DNA of 64,000 bases, from NCBI RefSeq assembly GCF_002157895.1, contig NZ_CP021377.1, positions 186,001 through 250,000 on the forward strand, in the 5' to 3' direction. The first letter of the stretch is position 1. Each line of letters opens with the position of its first letter. Below are positions 34,188-42,871 of the stretch, piece after piece. This stretch comes from Oceanisphaera profunda (GTDB taxonomy: Bacteria > Pseudomonadota > Gammaproteobacteria > Enterobacterales > Aeromonadaceae). The notes beneath the pieces are model-generated. The model ran no database searches and was not told the DNA's origin. It worked only from the letters and a program-made list of their open reading frames with translations. A program made the translations under genes and the position numbers.

Positions 34188-35765
34188 ATGGATCTCCAAG
34201 GACACCAGCTTATCGGTCAACAATCTATCGCAGCGACCGGTAAGCCAATTTACGCCATCAACCCTGCTACCGGCCAACGCATAGAGCCGGGCTATGGCAG
34301 TGGCTCTATGAGTGAGGTTGAACTGGCCTGTCAGTTAGCATGGTCGGCATTTGACAGTTATCGCGAGACGACATTAACTGACCGAGCGGATTTTCTAGAG
34401 ACAATTGCGACGGAAATTGAAGCGCTTGGAGACGTTCTGATCGAACGCGCCATGCTTGAAACCGGCCTACCACGTGCAAGGTTAGAAGGTGAGCGTGGCC
34501 GGACTTGTGGTCAATTACGGCTTTTCTCTAACGTTATTCGTGCCGGCGAGTGGCTAGATGTTCGCATTGACTCAGCACTCCCGGATCGCAGCCCCCACCC
34601 TCGTAGCGATCTGCGCCAACGACAAATAGCGTTGGGCCCAGTAGCTGTTTTTGGCGCCAGCAACTTTCCTCTGGCTTTTTCAGTAGCCGGTGGCGATACC
34701 GCCTCGGCACTCGCTGCCGGTTGTCCGGTCATTGTTAAAGCTCATTCAGCTCACCCCGGCACTTCCGAGCTGGTAGGTCGTGCGGTGCAAAAAGCGGTGG
34801 CGATTTGTAAACTTCCCGAGGGCGTATTTTCATTACTGTACGGGGCGGGTAACGATCTGGGCCAAGCACTCATTACCGACCCTCGTATTCAGGCTGTTGG
34901 CTTTACCGGCTCACGTAGCGGCGGCACCGCACTGATGCACACCGCTAACAATCGCCCACAACCCATTCCAGTTTATGCCGAAATGAGCAGCATAAACCCG
35001 GTAATCCTCATGCCGGCGGCATTAGAAGCCCGAGCTGACGCTCTGGGGCACGCCTTTATTGCATCACTTAATATGGGGGCTGGACAGTTTTGCACCAACC
35101 CGGGGTTGATCTTGGCTATAAAAGGTGAGGCGCTTGGTCGTTTCATGGCGGCCGCAGCTGATGCCGTCAGTACCAGTGCACCACAAACCATGCTGACTCC
35201 TGGTATTTACGCAGCTTACAGCGCGGGGCTTAAGCAATTGCGTGACAGTGGAAAAGTTAGCGAGATTGCTGCTAGCAACCTCCCTACCGAGTCAAAAAGC
35301 CCGTGCCATAGCACGCTGTTTTTGGCCAGTGCGACAGACTTTATCAGTGATGAAAGGCTACACGCCGAAGTCTTCGGCTCCTGCTCGCTAATTATCGAAT
35401 GCTCGGATATGACGCAGCTACAAGAAGTACTGGAGCACCTTGAAGGCCAGTTGACCGCCACATTGCACATGGATGAAGCCGACCACGACGCCATTAAGAG
35501 GCTGTTACCCACTCTTGAACGTAAGGCCGGCAGAATTCTCGCCAATACCTGGCCCACGGGTGTTGAAGTATGCCAAGCAATGGTTCACGGCGGCCCTTGG
35601 CCTGCAACCTCGAATAGCCGGAGCACCTCCGTTGGAACCGCGGCTATTTACCGATTCTTGCGCCCAGTGTGCTACCAAGATCTGCCGCAAATGTTATTAC
35701 CTGAGGCACTCAGAGACGACAACCCGCTGGCTATTTCGCGCTTGTTAAACGGTATACGCGAGTAA
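34188..35765 (+). CDS. Aldehyde dehydrogenase, alpha-ketoglutaric semialdehyde dehydrogenase-like
   Basis: Aldehyde dehydrogenase of 525 residues from the group annotated as 2,5-dioxovalerate (alpha-ketoglutaric semialdehyde) dehydrogenase. That enzyme makes 2-oxoglutarate at the end of the oxidative pentose-acid and hexarate pathways. Key features are [32 protein letters not shown] near residue 165, GFTGSRSGG, the catalytic Glu in [11 protein letters not shown] and the catalytic Cys in [11 protein letters not shown]. The PVxxK-A-H pattern and long length (about 525) are typical of this subgroup. Together with an SDR and a transporter this supports degradation of a sugar acid to 2-oxoglutarate. 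A dehydratase that would supply the semialdehyde is not visible here. Confidence 0.88.
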   Translation: MDLQGHQLIGQQSIAATGKPIYAINPATGQRIEPGYGSGSMSEVELACQLAWSAFDSYRETTLTDRADFLETIATEIEALGDVLIERAMLETGLPRARLEGERGRTCGQLRLFSNVIRAGEWLDVRIDSALPDRSPHPRSDLRQRQIALGPVAVFGASNFPLAFSVAGGDTASALAAGCPVIVKAHSAHPGTSELVGRAVQKAVAICKLPEGVFSLLYGAGNDLGQALITDPRIQAVGFTGSRSGGTALMHTANNRPQPIPVYAEMSSINPVILMPAALEARADALGHAFIASLNMGAGQFCTNPGLILAIKGEALGRFMAAAADAVSTSAPQTMLTPGIYAAYSAGLKQLRDSGKVSEIAASNLPTESKSPCHSTLFLASATDFISDERLHAEVFGSCSLIIECSDMTQLQEVLEHLEGQLTATLHMDEADHDAIKRLLPTLERKAGRILANTWPTGVEVCQAMVHGGPWPATSNSRSTSVGTAAIYRFLRPVCYQDLPQMLLPEALRDDNPLAISRLLNGIRE

Positions 35766-36029
35766 CGTCGCTCACTTCGCAGGCTGGGATCTCACTCATT
35801 GATCCTCGCCTGCGATCAACCTGCAATACATTGAAATGACCTACGTCTCCATCACGTAGGCAAAGACACCTCAAACAACAAAACAACTAGTTACCAAAAT
35901 GGTTTTTAGTCGTAATTAATTTACTTAAATACGTAAAAACAAATAACACACACAATAAAATAAACATTTAAACCAATAAAAACAACAAGATAACAAACAA
36001 AACCGTAATTACCCACTAGAAAAATAAAG
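35766..36029. other. Intergenic, hairpins then A-tracts before the RraA-like gene
   Basis: Just after the dehydrogenase gene a stem CGCAGGC-TGGGATC with its complement (35778-35814) and a smaller stem CCTACGT/ACGTAGG (35842-35860) may end transcription, though no clean T-run follows. The remaining 150 bases are A-rich with phased A-tracts, which could act as an UP element for the promoter at 36044. No gene. Confidence 0.5.
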
Positions 36030-36072
36030 TTGTAAGTATTTGTTTGATTTGTTCAATAAAGACACCTATAGT
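36030..36072 (+). promoter_or_regulatory. Promoter and operator-like motif of the RraA-like gene
   Basis: TTGTAAGTATTTGTTT (36030-36045) overlaps a -35 TTGATT (36044-36049). The -10 TATAGT (36067-36072) is 17 bases further. The spacing to the motif matches that at 33198. Confidence 0.65.
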
Positions 36073-36110
36073 CTGTTCGTACACTCCAACATTCATAAAG
36101 AGAAACTGAC

Positions 36111-36845
36111 ATGAGTACACTTGAGAACGCACCAACTAAGACATTATCTAGCACTGCTAAAGCAGGCTTGATGCGCGCATCTACTGCGTCATTGCATACC
36201 ATTTTGTTCAAGCGTGGCTTGCGTAATACCTACATTCAAGGTGTGAGCAAGATGAATAACGGCACCGTAAAAATGGTTGGCCAAGCATTCACCCTACGTT
36301 ACATTCCTGCACGTGAAGACATCGACACGGTAGCCGCCTTCAGAGATCCTCAGCACCCTCAGCGTCTTGCCGTAGAAACAGTTCCTGAAGGCATGATTTT
36401 AGTCTCTGACTGCCGTCAAGACGCTTCAGCGGCCAGTGCTGGCAGTATTTTGCTTAGCCGTCTTGAGTACCGTAATTGTGCAGGCTTTGTATCTGATGCG
36501 GGCATTCGTGACTCAGAGCATGCCGCGACTATGAAGATGCCGGTTTTTAGCGCAAAAGCTAGCGCACCCACCAACCTAACTAAGCACCATGGCGTTGATA
36601 TCCAAGTACCCATTGGCTGCGGCGGCGTCGCTGTATTTCCGGGTGACGTACTAGTCGGTGATAACGACGGTATTATCGTGATACCGCTCGATATTGCTGA
36701 AGAAATCGCTGAAGAAGCAGTGAAAATGGAAGCGTTTGAAGATTACGTACTTGAAAAAGTCCGTATGGGTACGCCAGTGATTGGTCTTTATCCACCTAAC
36801 GAGCAAACCCAAGCTGAATATCAAACTTACATGGAAAATCGTTAA
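36111..36845 (+). CDS. RraA / HMG-aldolase superfamily protein
   Basis: A 244-residue protein of the RraA/DlpA superfamily, which includes the RNase E regulator RraA and the metal-dependent 4-hydroxy-4-methyl-2-oxoglutarate aldolase. The metal-site Arg-Asp is in SDAGIRDSEH, and the strand PIGCGGVAVFPGDVLVGDNDGIIVIP is the family's C-terminal signature. At 244 residues it is longer than RraA (161), with an N-terminal helical extension, so RNase E inhibition is unlikely. In this cluster a lyase, decarboxylase or aldolase step on a 2-oxo acid is more plausible. It has its own promoter with the shared motif. It may supply the reaction missing between substrate and semialdehyde. Confidence 0.8.
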   Translation: MSTLENAPTKTLSSTAKAGLMRASTASLHTILFKRGLRNTYIQGVSKMNNGTVKMVGQAFTLRYIPAREDIDTVAAFRDPQHPQRLAVETVPEGMILVSDCRQDASAASAGSILLSRLEYRNCAGFVSDAGIRDSEHAATMKMPVFSAKASAPTNLTKHHGVDIQVPIGCGGVAVFPGDVLVGDNDGIIVIPLDIAEEIAEEAVKMEAFEDYVLEKVRMGTPVIGLYPPNEQTQAEYQTYMENR

Positions 36846-37366
36846 ATCATCATTATAAATTGCTTAGTACACGCATAAATAATAAAAATATATATAACCT
36901 GACGATATGACTGTCGATTTGATTTTTATAAAAACTAATAAATAAAGAGATACAGTGATCGTTGGGTTATCCTACTTATTAACGAGATTAGCTATAAGCT
37001 TCGACACGACTAAATTCAAGATAACTTTATATATTAATGTTTCCCATTATCTGTTTGTTACCAGCTTACCAAAGGTAATATTGCGAATGTAGTGATAGTA
37101 TTCATGCTTCATAATTGCATGTTTGCTCAAAATTTATTTAGGCTACAATAGTAGCTTGCTATAAGAAATATTGGACCTCTCGCCCGTCAATCACTCTTTA
37201 TGACCATTGAGTTTGCACCCAGCGGATTTAGCTCTTTATACGATAAATCTAATGAATGGCATGGTCTGCTTGTTATACATACGGTTGTAAGCCGCCACTT
37301 CTACTTGCGATCACTACTTGCAAGTACTTAGTGCGAGTAAATCCACCTAAAACGGAAATTGCTGTC
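36846..37366. other. Intergenic region with a degenerate operator-like site
   Basis: About 520 AT-rich bases upstream of the EamA gene. A partial match to the shared motif, TTGCAAGTACTTAGTG, lies at 37318-37333, inside the untranslated leader. A short palindrome TTACCAAAGGTAA occurs near 37068. TTGCAC and TATACG with an 18-base spacer form a possible promoter near 37210-37245. Confidence 0.45.
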
Positions 37367-38302
37367 ATGAGTTCGTCTGCCCTATTACCCCGGCATATCG
37401 CCGTTTTGGTTCTCGCCCTGCTGGCGTGCTCTTTCGCCGGTAATCATGTGGCTGCACGCATTGCTTTTGATCATGACGCCGGTTTATTGCTCGCCATACT
37501 CAGCCGTTCAGGGGTAACCATGCTGGCGTTGGTATCCTTGATCATTTGGCGGCGAGAATCACTTCGCTTCAAGCCTCAAGCTTGGGGTTGGCAGTTGTTG
37601 ATGGGACTATTAATTGCCATCCAAAGCTTTTGCATCTATTCCGCCGTTGCACGCATTCCAGTTGCCTTAACGTTACTGGTGGTTAACCTCGCACCTATCT
37701 TATTGGCTTTGCTTACCTGGGCTCTCGGTGGTTCACGCCCAACGGGCCGCGCTAGTTTATTGATGGGCCTTATTTTGTTTGGTTTGGTGCTCGCGCTCGA
37801 CTTACCGTCTCGCCTCGCCAATCCCGGTGAAATTGATGCCAGCTTTATAGAAGGTATGTTATTTAGCCTCACTGCCGCTGGCGTATTTGCTTGTGCCCTG
37901 TGGATTACAGACCATCGCCTGGACAGCATGTCCGGCTTAGTACGTAGCATGCTAACGCTTGCGGTAGTATTCACCACGACAACCATAGTCGGCGCAGCAG
38001 GGCTGGTTCCGGGCGGAATGAGCTTGCCTACCGCCCCCACTGGCTGGATTGCACTAGGCAGTTTGGCCGTATTGTATGGCACCGCATTCTCCATACTGTT
38101 CACCTTTATCACGCGCTTGGATATTGCTCGCAACGCGCCAGTAATGAACATGGAGCCCGTAGCCGGACTGATATTCGGCTGGCTAATACTCGATCAGTTT
38201 TTAGGCGGAATACAGATTGTAGGTGGGCTAATTGTGGTCTGTGGGATAGTTATGCTCGCTTATGCAAAGACGCCAGACAGGCTGCCACCAAAGCCATCCT
38301 GA
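37367..38302 (+). CDS. EamA (DMT) family transporter
   Basis: Ten-TM drug/metabolite transporter of 311 residues, made of two EamA repeats. It begins MSSSALLPRHIAVLVLALLACSFAGNHVAARIAF, with the GNHVAAR segment corresponding to the conserved first-helix motif. The second repeat ends NMEPVAGLIFGWLILDQFLGGIQIVGGLIVVCGIVML. The frame is open from 37256, but the ATG at 37367 begins just before the first helix and follows GGAAAT, so it is the better start. Substrate unknown. Its location between RraA-like and GntR genes suggests it exports or imports a pathway compound. Confidence 0.88.
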   Translation: MSSSALLPRHIAVLVLALLACSFAGNHVAARIAFDHDAGLLLAILSRSGVTMLALVSLIIWRRESLRFKPQAWGWQLLMGLLIAIQSFCIYSAVARIPVALTLLVVNLAPILLALLTWALGGSRPTGRASLLMGLILFGLVLALDLPSRLANPGEIDASFIEGMLFSLTAAGVFACALWITDHRLDSMSGLVRSMLTLAVVFTTTTIVGAAGLVPGGMSLPTAPTGWIALGSLAVLYGTAFSILFTFITRLDIARNAPVMNMEPVAGLIFGWLILDQFLGGIQIVGGLIVVCGIVMLAYAKTPDRLPPKPS

Positions 38303-38690
38303 GGCTGTAAGCTGGGTAAGAATACGACCCTTTACTAAAGCGTATGGTCGGTAGTCATAAACCAAAAACTGCGAAACTGTACCCCATACAAAATGACAAA
38401 TAAAACACTGCTCACCATACTTGTTATTTTTTGTAACAATCATATCCTTCATGCTAGGTTATACACTCTATTATATTAGCTTGCAGAGATCTTACCTTGC
38501 AGAAAAACAGCTGATAATGTTAAAATTTTGCGACAATTCAGTCTTTATTTCGAATTTATAGTACTAATAGCAATGCTAGAGAAATTTATGCATTGCTGTC
38601 ATATTTTATTGTTAAGCTGAACGCTTAGTTAACGTTGTCAAATTTTGTCTTTTTATGATGTTAATGACCATACTTGGGGGTGCAATTGCG
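38303..38690. other. Intergenic region before the GntR regulator
   Basis: About 390 bases, AT-rich, with no gene. It must contain the regulator's promoter. No good match to the shared operator motif was found here, so autoregulation is not evident. Confidence 0.4.
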
Positions 38691-39401
38691 ATGCAGATAC
38701 AAGAATCAAACACTGGTGGGACACTCTCATCAATGGTCTATCAGAAGATTCTGATTTCAATCATTAATGGCGAGTACCCAGTGACGGAGAAGCTGCCTAG
38801 TGAAGCTAAGCTTTGCGAGAAGTACAGTGTTTCTCGACCCGTGTTGCGAGATGCGTTAACGCGTCTCAAAGAAGACAACTTAATTGTGTCCCGAAGAGGA
38901 TCAGGTAGCTTTGTCGTTAAACGACCTGATGAAACCGTGCTTTCATTCTCTAAAATATCCAGTATTTCAGACATTCAACGGTGTTTTGAGTTTCGCACTA
39001 ATCTCGAAGGCAGCGCCGCAGGTCTTGCTGCTACTCGCCGTACCGCTGTTCAGCTTAACCGCATCATTGGCGCAGCGGAAAAAATCAAAGAGGCAAACAG
39101 CATCCAAGCGGTAGCCAGTGACGAAGATTTTGAATTCCATCTTGCTATTGCCGAGGCATCTAATAACCAGTATTACTCGACAGTCATGAAATCACTGCGT
39201 GAGAATATTAAAGAGGGAATGAATATCACTCGGACGCTATCATTACGCTCTGCAGACCATAATCGAATCACTTTAGTTCAGGATGAGCATGACGCGATTG
39301 TGAAACATATCGTAGATGGAGATGCCAAAAATGCGGAGCTCGCGATGAGAGCACATCTTAATAATGCGAGGGTGAGAATGTTTGAGGGTACCGATAGCTA
39401 A
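38691..39401 (+). CDS. GntR-family regulator, FadR subfamily (FCD domain)
   Basis: Ligand-responsive repressor of 236 residues. The winged helix-turn-helix (about residues 10-72) includes LPSEAKLCEKYSVSRPVLRDALTRLKEDNLIVSRRGSGSFV, the GntR signature. The C-terminal FCD domain has the metal-binding pattern: DEDFEFHLAIAEASNNQY with Asp and His, and DEHDAIVKHIVDGDAKNAELAMRAHLNNA with later His residues. FCD proteins often sense carboxylic or sugar acids. The frame opens at 38655, but the ATG at 38691 has a GGGGGTG upstream and starts nearer the HTH. It is the only regulator in the 29.8-39.4 kb region, so it is the likely binder of the shared motif. Confidence 0.9.
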   Translation: MQIQESNTGGTLSSMVYQKILISIINGEYPVTEKLPSEAKLCEKYSVSRPVLRDALTRLKEDNLIVSRRGSGSFVVKRPDETVLSFSKISSISDIQRCFEFRTNLEGSAAGLAATRRTAVQLNRIIGAAEKIKEANSIQAVASDEDFEFHLAIAEASNNQYYSTVMKSLRENIKEGMNITRTLSLRSADHNRITLVQDEHDAIVKHIVDGDAKNAELAMRAHLNNARVRMFEGTDS

Positions 39402-39512
39402 GAGAATAAGTACCGTCATCAGCGCTAGTTCGACAAAGAGAATTTGAACAATCAGCTTTCGAGGAGCGCTCGCCTGCTTTGAGATCAGCAGCCCTATCGA
39501 GATCGGCCAGGC

Positions 39513-40295
39513 TCAGCTAGAAAATTCAGCTAAATCAGAAAAGTTCACCTCCGGCAAATGCTCAAAGCCGGGCTTGGCAAACAAGTAACCTTGCATAAGT
39601 TCAACGCCCGCATCGCGCAGCCAGATAAATTCGTTCATGGTTTCTATGCCTTCGGCCAATGGCGTGACGTTAAGATCGGCAAACATACTTAGGCAATTTC
39701 TTACTATGACTTGGCGTACTTTATCTTGTTGGATGTTACGAATAAGCTCCATATCCAGCTTAATAATATCGGTTTGAAAGTCCGCTAATAAATTAAGACC
39801 GGAATACCCCGAGCCAAAATCATCGGTGGCGGTGGTGAAATTTAGCTGCTGATAATATTCAATTACCCGCTGAATATGCTTATTATCCTCAAGTTTTTCG
39901 GTCTCCGTAAACTCAAATATAATACGCTCGATAGGAAAGTTATGCTCTCTGGCTGCCGCAAGCGTGGTACGTATACAACGCTCAGGTTGAGAAATAGCAT
40001 TAGGCAGAAAGTTAATGCTGAGCATAGTGCTCACCTCGAGCTTAGCTGCCAAAGCGATGGCCTTAACTCGGCACAGCTGATCAAATAAGTAGCGGTTCTC
40101 ATCGTTAACCTTGGAAATAATAGAGTATGCCGACTCATTATTTAGGCCACGCACCAGCGCCTCATAACCAAATATGGTTAAGGATTGGCAATTAATGATC
40201 GGCTGAAACGCCATGGTAAAATCAAAATCCAGCGCCTCTTTATTCACACATTGGCTACAATACTCTCGCTCGCAGCCTCCTGTTTTACCGTTCAT
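39513..40295 (-). CDS. EAL-domain cyclic-di-GMP phosphodiesterase
   Basis: Stand-alone EAL domain of 260 residues, predicted to hydrolyse c-di-GMP. Catalytic and metal residues are all present: EAL in GYEALVRG (45-47), the Asn in LSINFLP, FEFTETE, TDDFGSGYSG, IIKLD, AEGIET and QGYLFAKP. AAGGAGAGACTG precedes the ATG at 40295; the open frame extends to 40340 but without a signal. A small N-terminal segment carries three Cys (C8, C13, C16) before the EAL fold, which could bind metal. No sensor domain is attached, so regulation may be through that segment or by expression. Confidence 0.9.
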   Translation of the reverse strand: MNGKTGGCEREYCSQCVNKEALDFDFTMAFQPIINCQSLTIFGYEALVRGLNNESAYSIISKVNDENRYLFDQLCRVKAIALAAKLEVSTMLSINFLPNAISQPERCIRTTLAAAREHNFPIERIIFEFTETEKLEDNKHIQRVIEYYQQLNFTTATDDFGSGYSGLNLLADFQTDIIKLDMELIRNIQQDKVRQVIVRNCLSMFADLNVTPLAEGIETMNEFIWLRDAGVELMQGYLFAKPGFEHLPEVNFSDLAEFSS

Positions 40296-40585
40296 CAGTC
40301 TCTCCTTGTACCGCGAAAGGTCAACAGACCCTAATAACAAGCCACCGCTGTTACTGATTAAGCAAAGCTTTATAGCACTCAGCCTAGCTTACTCAAGCGA
40401 ATCGGCATAAAAAAGGCCGAATATATGAGTGCCTAGGTGAGCATTGCGCTGTGATAAATACATATCGCCCTACTTTCTTGCTCATTAGCAGCAGGTTAGG
40501 TATTGATAGTGTTCATCTCATTAACCTGCTGCTTAAACAAGCTGTGCTGCTTGCTTAAACCATGGATATTTTTTAAGGAATTAAT

Positions 40586-42103
40586 GTGTCCGAAACACAG
40601 CGCCCTCAGGCTCATCGCCCTTGGATCCTAACTGCATTGATGCTGTTTATGATGCTGGCTGCCATGGACGTAACCATTGTATCCACCGCCGTGCCGCAAA
40701 TCGTGGCGGACTTAGGCGACTTTTCGCTGTTTACTTGGGTGTTTTCTATTTATTTGCTGACGCAGACCGTCACTATTCCCGTATACGGTAAGTTAGCTGA
40801 CTTATACGGTCGCAAACCGATTTTGATCTTTGGCAGTACGTTGTTTTTGGTGGGATCTGCCGCCTGTGCCTTTGCCTGGGATATGCCCAGTTTAATTGCC
40901 TTTCGTGGGCTGCAAGGTTTGGGCGCGGGCGCCATTATGGCCACCATTAACACCTTGGCCGGCGACTTATATAGCTTAGAAGAGCGCGGCCGCGTGCAAG
41001 GCTACTTGTCCAGTGTGTGGGGCATAGCCGCCATTTCTGGCCCCATGCTGGGCGGCACTTTTGTGGAATACCTGACCTGGCACTGGATATTTTTAGTCAA
41101 CCTGCCCATTGGCCTGTTGGCGATTGGCTTACTGATGGCGTTCTTGCATGAAGACGTGGTGAAAAAACGCCATAACATCGATTATCTCGGCTCCGCTGCC
41201 ATCTTGACCGGTGTGGGCAGTTTAATCTTTGCGCTGATGCAAGGCGGCACGGCGTGGGACTGGACTTCCAGTGCTAGTTTCATCGCCTTTGGCATTGCCG
41301 CGCTATTGCTGATATTTGCGGTATGGACACAAACTCGCGCCCTTGAGCCCATAATGCCGGGCTGGTTGTGGCGCAATCCGGCACTGGCAGGTGCAAATTT
41401 AGCCATGGTCGGCATGGGCTTTATTATTATGGTGCCCACCGCCTATTTGCCCACCTTTACTCAGTCTGTATATGGACTCAATGCCATTAGCGCCGGTTTG
41501 GTGCTGGCGGCCATTAGCATCGGCTGGCCCACCGCTTCTAGCTTATCGGCCAAGTTATATATGCGCATTGGTTATCGTAATACGGCGCTAATTGGTAGCA
41601 TCTTGATCTTCATCGCCACGGCAGGGTTTTTAGTCTTGCCCTATCAAGTGCCCATTTGGGTGCTGGTGTTTGATCAGGTATTGTTGGGCGCGGGCTTTGG
41701 TTTATTGTCGACGCCATTATTGGTGGGCGCGCAAGCCTCAGTAGGCTGGCAACAACGCGGTGTGGTTACCGGTGCCAATATGTTTTCGCGTTTCTTAGGC
41801 CAGAGTTTGGGTATTGCGGTATTTGGCACGCTGTTTAATGGCAGTTTGGCTACACAACTCGCCACAGCACCCAATGAGCTGCGGGCGCGCTTACCCCAAG
41901 ATATCGATGATGTAGTAGTCAACTTACAGCAATCGGAGCTGGCCTCAGATGTCGCACTGTATCTGCGCCATAGTGTGTTTGATGCCATTTATGGCTTGTA
42001 TATTGGCTTAGCGGTAGTCGCCTTGTTGGTGCTGATTATTGTGGCGATTAGCCCCAGACAATTTAGTATCCATAAAGCGGAGACAGTGACCGCTGGATCT
42101 TAA
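40586..42103 (+). CDS. MFS multidrug exporter, DHA2 (14-TM) type
   Basis: Drug:H+ antiporter-like protein of 505 residues with about 14 TM helices. The N-terminus has AAMDVTIVSTAVPQIVADLGDFSLFTWVFSIYLL, and YGKLADLYGRKPILIFG is motif A. FRGLQGLGAGAIMATINTLAGDL and LTWHWIFLVNLPIGLLAI are DHA2 features. It starts with a GTG after AAGGAATTAAT. No membrane-fusion partner (EmrA-like) is adjacent, so it probably works alone. Drug range is unknown. Confidence 0.9.
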   Translation: MSETQRPQAHRPWILTALMLFMMLAAMDVTIVSTAVPQIVADLGDFSLFTWVFSIYLLTQTVTIPVYGKLADLYGRKPILIFGSTLFLVGSAACAFAWDMPSLIAFRGLQGLGAGAIMATINTLAGDLYSLEERGRVQGYLSSVWGIAAISGPMLGGTFVEYLTWHWIFLVNLPIGLLAIGLLMAFLHEDVVKKRHNIDYLGSAAILTGVGSLIFALMQGGTAWDWTSSASFIAFGIAALLLIFAVWTQTRALEPIMPGWLWRNPALAGANLAMVGMGFIIMVPTAYLPTFTQSVYGLNAISAGLVLAAISIGWPTASSLSAKLYMRIGYRNTALIGSILIFIATAGFLVLPYQVPIWVLVFDQVLLGAGFGLLSTPLLVGAQASVGWQQRGVVTGANMFSRFLGQSLGIAVFGTLFNGSLATQLATAPNELRARLPQDIDDVVVNLQQSELASDVALYLRHSVFDAIYGLYIGLAVVALLVLIIVAISPRQFSIHKAETVTAGS

Positions 42104-42365
42104 TGCTAATAATTTCCTGATTACCCACAATGATCAGCCATACTTCAGTCATTCTATTTATCAATATATTCAATTACTTGCAGGTATAGCATCTTCGGTG
42201 AACGGTACTTCTGCACGCTTTTATGTTTGAATTTTAAAATACCAGCTATGCTGGTCTGCCGAAGTCCTCTTTATTAAAGAGACGGGCAGCTACAAAAGAA
42301 CAAACCTAAACAGGACGGTACAGTGACTGAGGTTCATGCGTAATCAGGAATAATTTAGACAAAAA
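42104..42365. other. Non-coding gap
   Basis: About 260 bases between the MFS gene and a terminator hairpin. Contains a partial relative of the CTACAA elements: AGCTATGCTGGT, then TCTTTATTAAAGAG and CAGCTACAAAAG. No gene is seen. Confidence 0.4.
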
Positions 42366-42393
42366 AATAGAGCCTCATTAATGAGGCTCTATT
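42366..42393. terminator. Bidirectional terminator hairpin
   Basis: Palindrome AATAGAGCCTCATTAATGAG... with A-run before it and T-run after it, 42366-42393. It lies between the end of the MFS gene on the plus strand and the end of the DUF4282 gene on the minus strand. Confidence 0.8.
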
Positions 42394-42438
42394 TATGCAA
42401 ACATTCACTAAATCAACGACACCTAACAGAAATCGTGA

Positions 42439-42681
42439 TTATTCGACGTTGCGGTCAGCAATTTTCTGTAAATTAGCATTAATTTTAAACAATACCACCA
42501 TCAGCTCACACCAAATACGGGCAAAAATAACGCCACCCAATATCGTCATCAAGCCGGAAAATATACTGCCAGAAAATATAATACCCACACCGCCAAGAAC
42601 CGCAGAAAATAACAGCACCCAATATAAAATGGTAATGAATTTTGGGGTCACCATGTTATCGAAGAAGAATAACTCTCTCAT
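42439..42681 (-). CDS. DUF4282 membrane protein
   Basis: An 80-residue protein with two TM helices. It begins MRELFFFDNMVTPKFITILYWVLLFSAVLGGVGIIF, the DUF4282 signature with the FFFD and WVLL patterns. The second helix is GLMTILGGVIFARIWCELMVVLFKI. The function of the family is unknown. AAAGGTACATATAA precedes the ATG. It lies between the MFS gene and mukB without operon partners. Confidence 0.85.
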   Translation of the reverse strand: MRELFFFDNMVTPKFITILYWVLLFSAVLGGVGIIFSGSIFSGLMTILGGVIFARIWCELMVVLFKINANLQKIADRNVE

Positions 42682-42812
42682 TTATATGTACCTTTAATTA
42701 AATAATATTTTATTGTTAATATGACGGCACATTATGCAGTGTTTGACCCTTAACTCAAGGCAACACTCGCAATTAGCTTCAATTGCCTCGCATTTTCAGG
42801 CTTATCTGTTCA

Positions 42813-42846
42813 TAAAAAAGCCCCCGCAACTTGCATTGCGGGGGCT
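42813..42846 (-). terminator. Rho-independent terminator after mukB
   Basis: On the minus strand AGCCCCCGCAA and its complement (42819-42846) form an 11-bp stem followed by T-run (42813-42818). It lies 26 bases beyond the mukB stop codon. Confidence 0.88.
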
Positions 42847-42871
42847 AAAACTTATCACTTAATAATAAAGG

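Noticed and set aside
36111-36845. Calling the RraA-family gene rraA (RNase E regulator)
   Set aside because: The protein is about 80 residues longer than RraA and sits in a catabolic cluster with an operator-like promoter motif, so the name would mislead.
29849-42103. Search for a defence system or phage remnant around the MFS, EAL and transport genes
   Set aside because: No nuclease, methylase, reverse transcriptase, toxin-antitoxin pair or phage structural gene was seen. The genes are metabolic, regulatory or transport genes.
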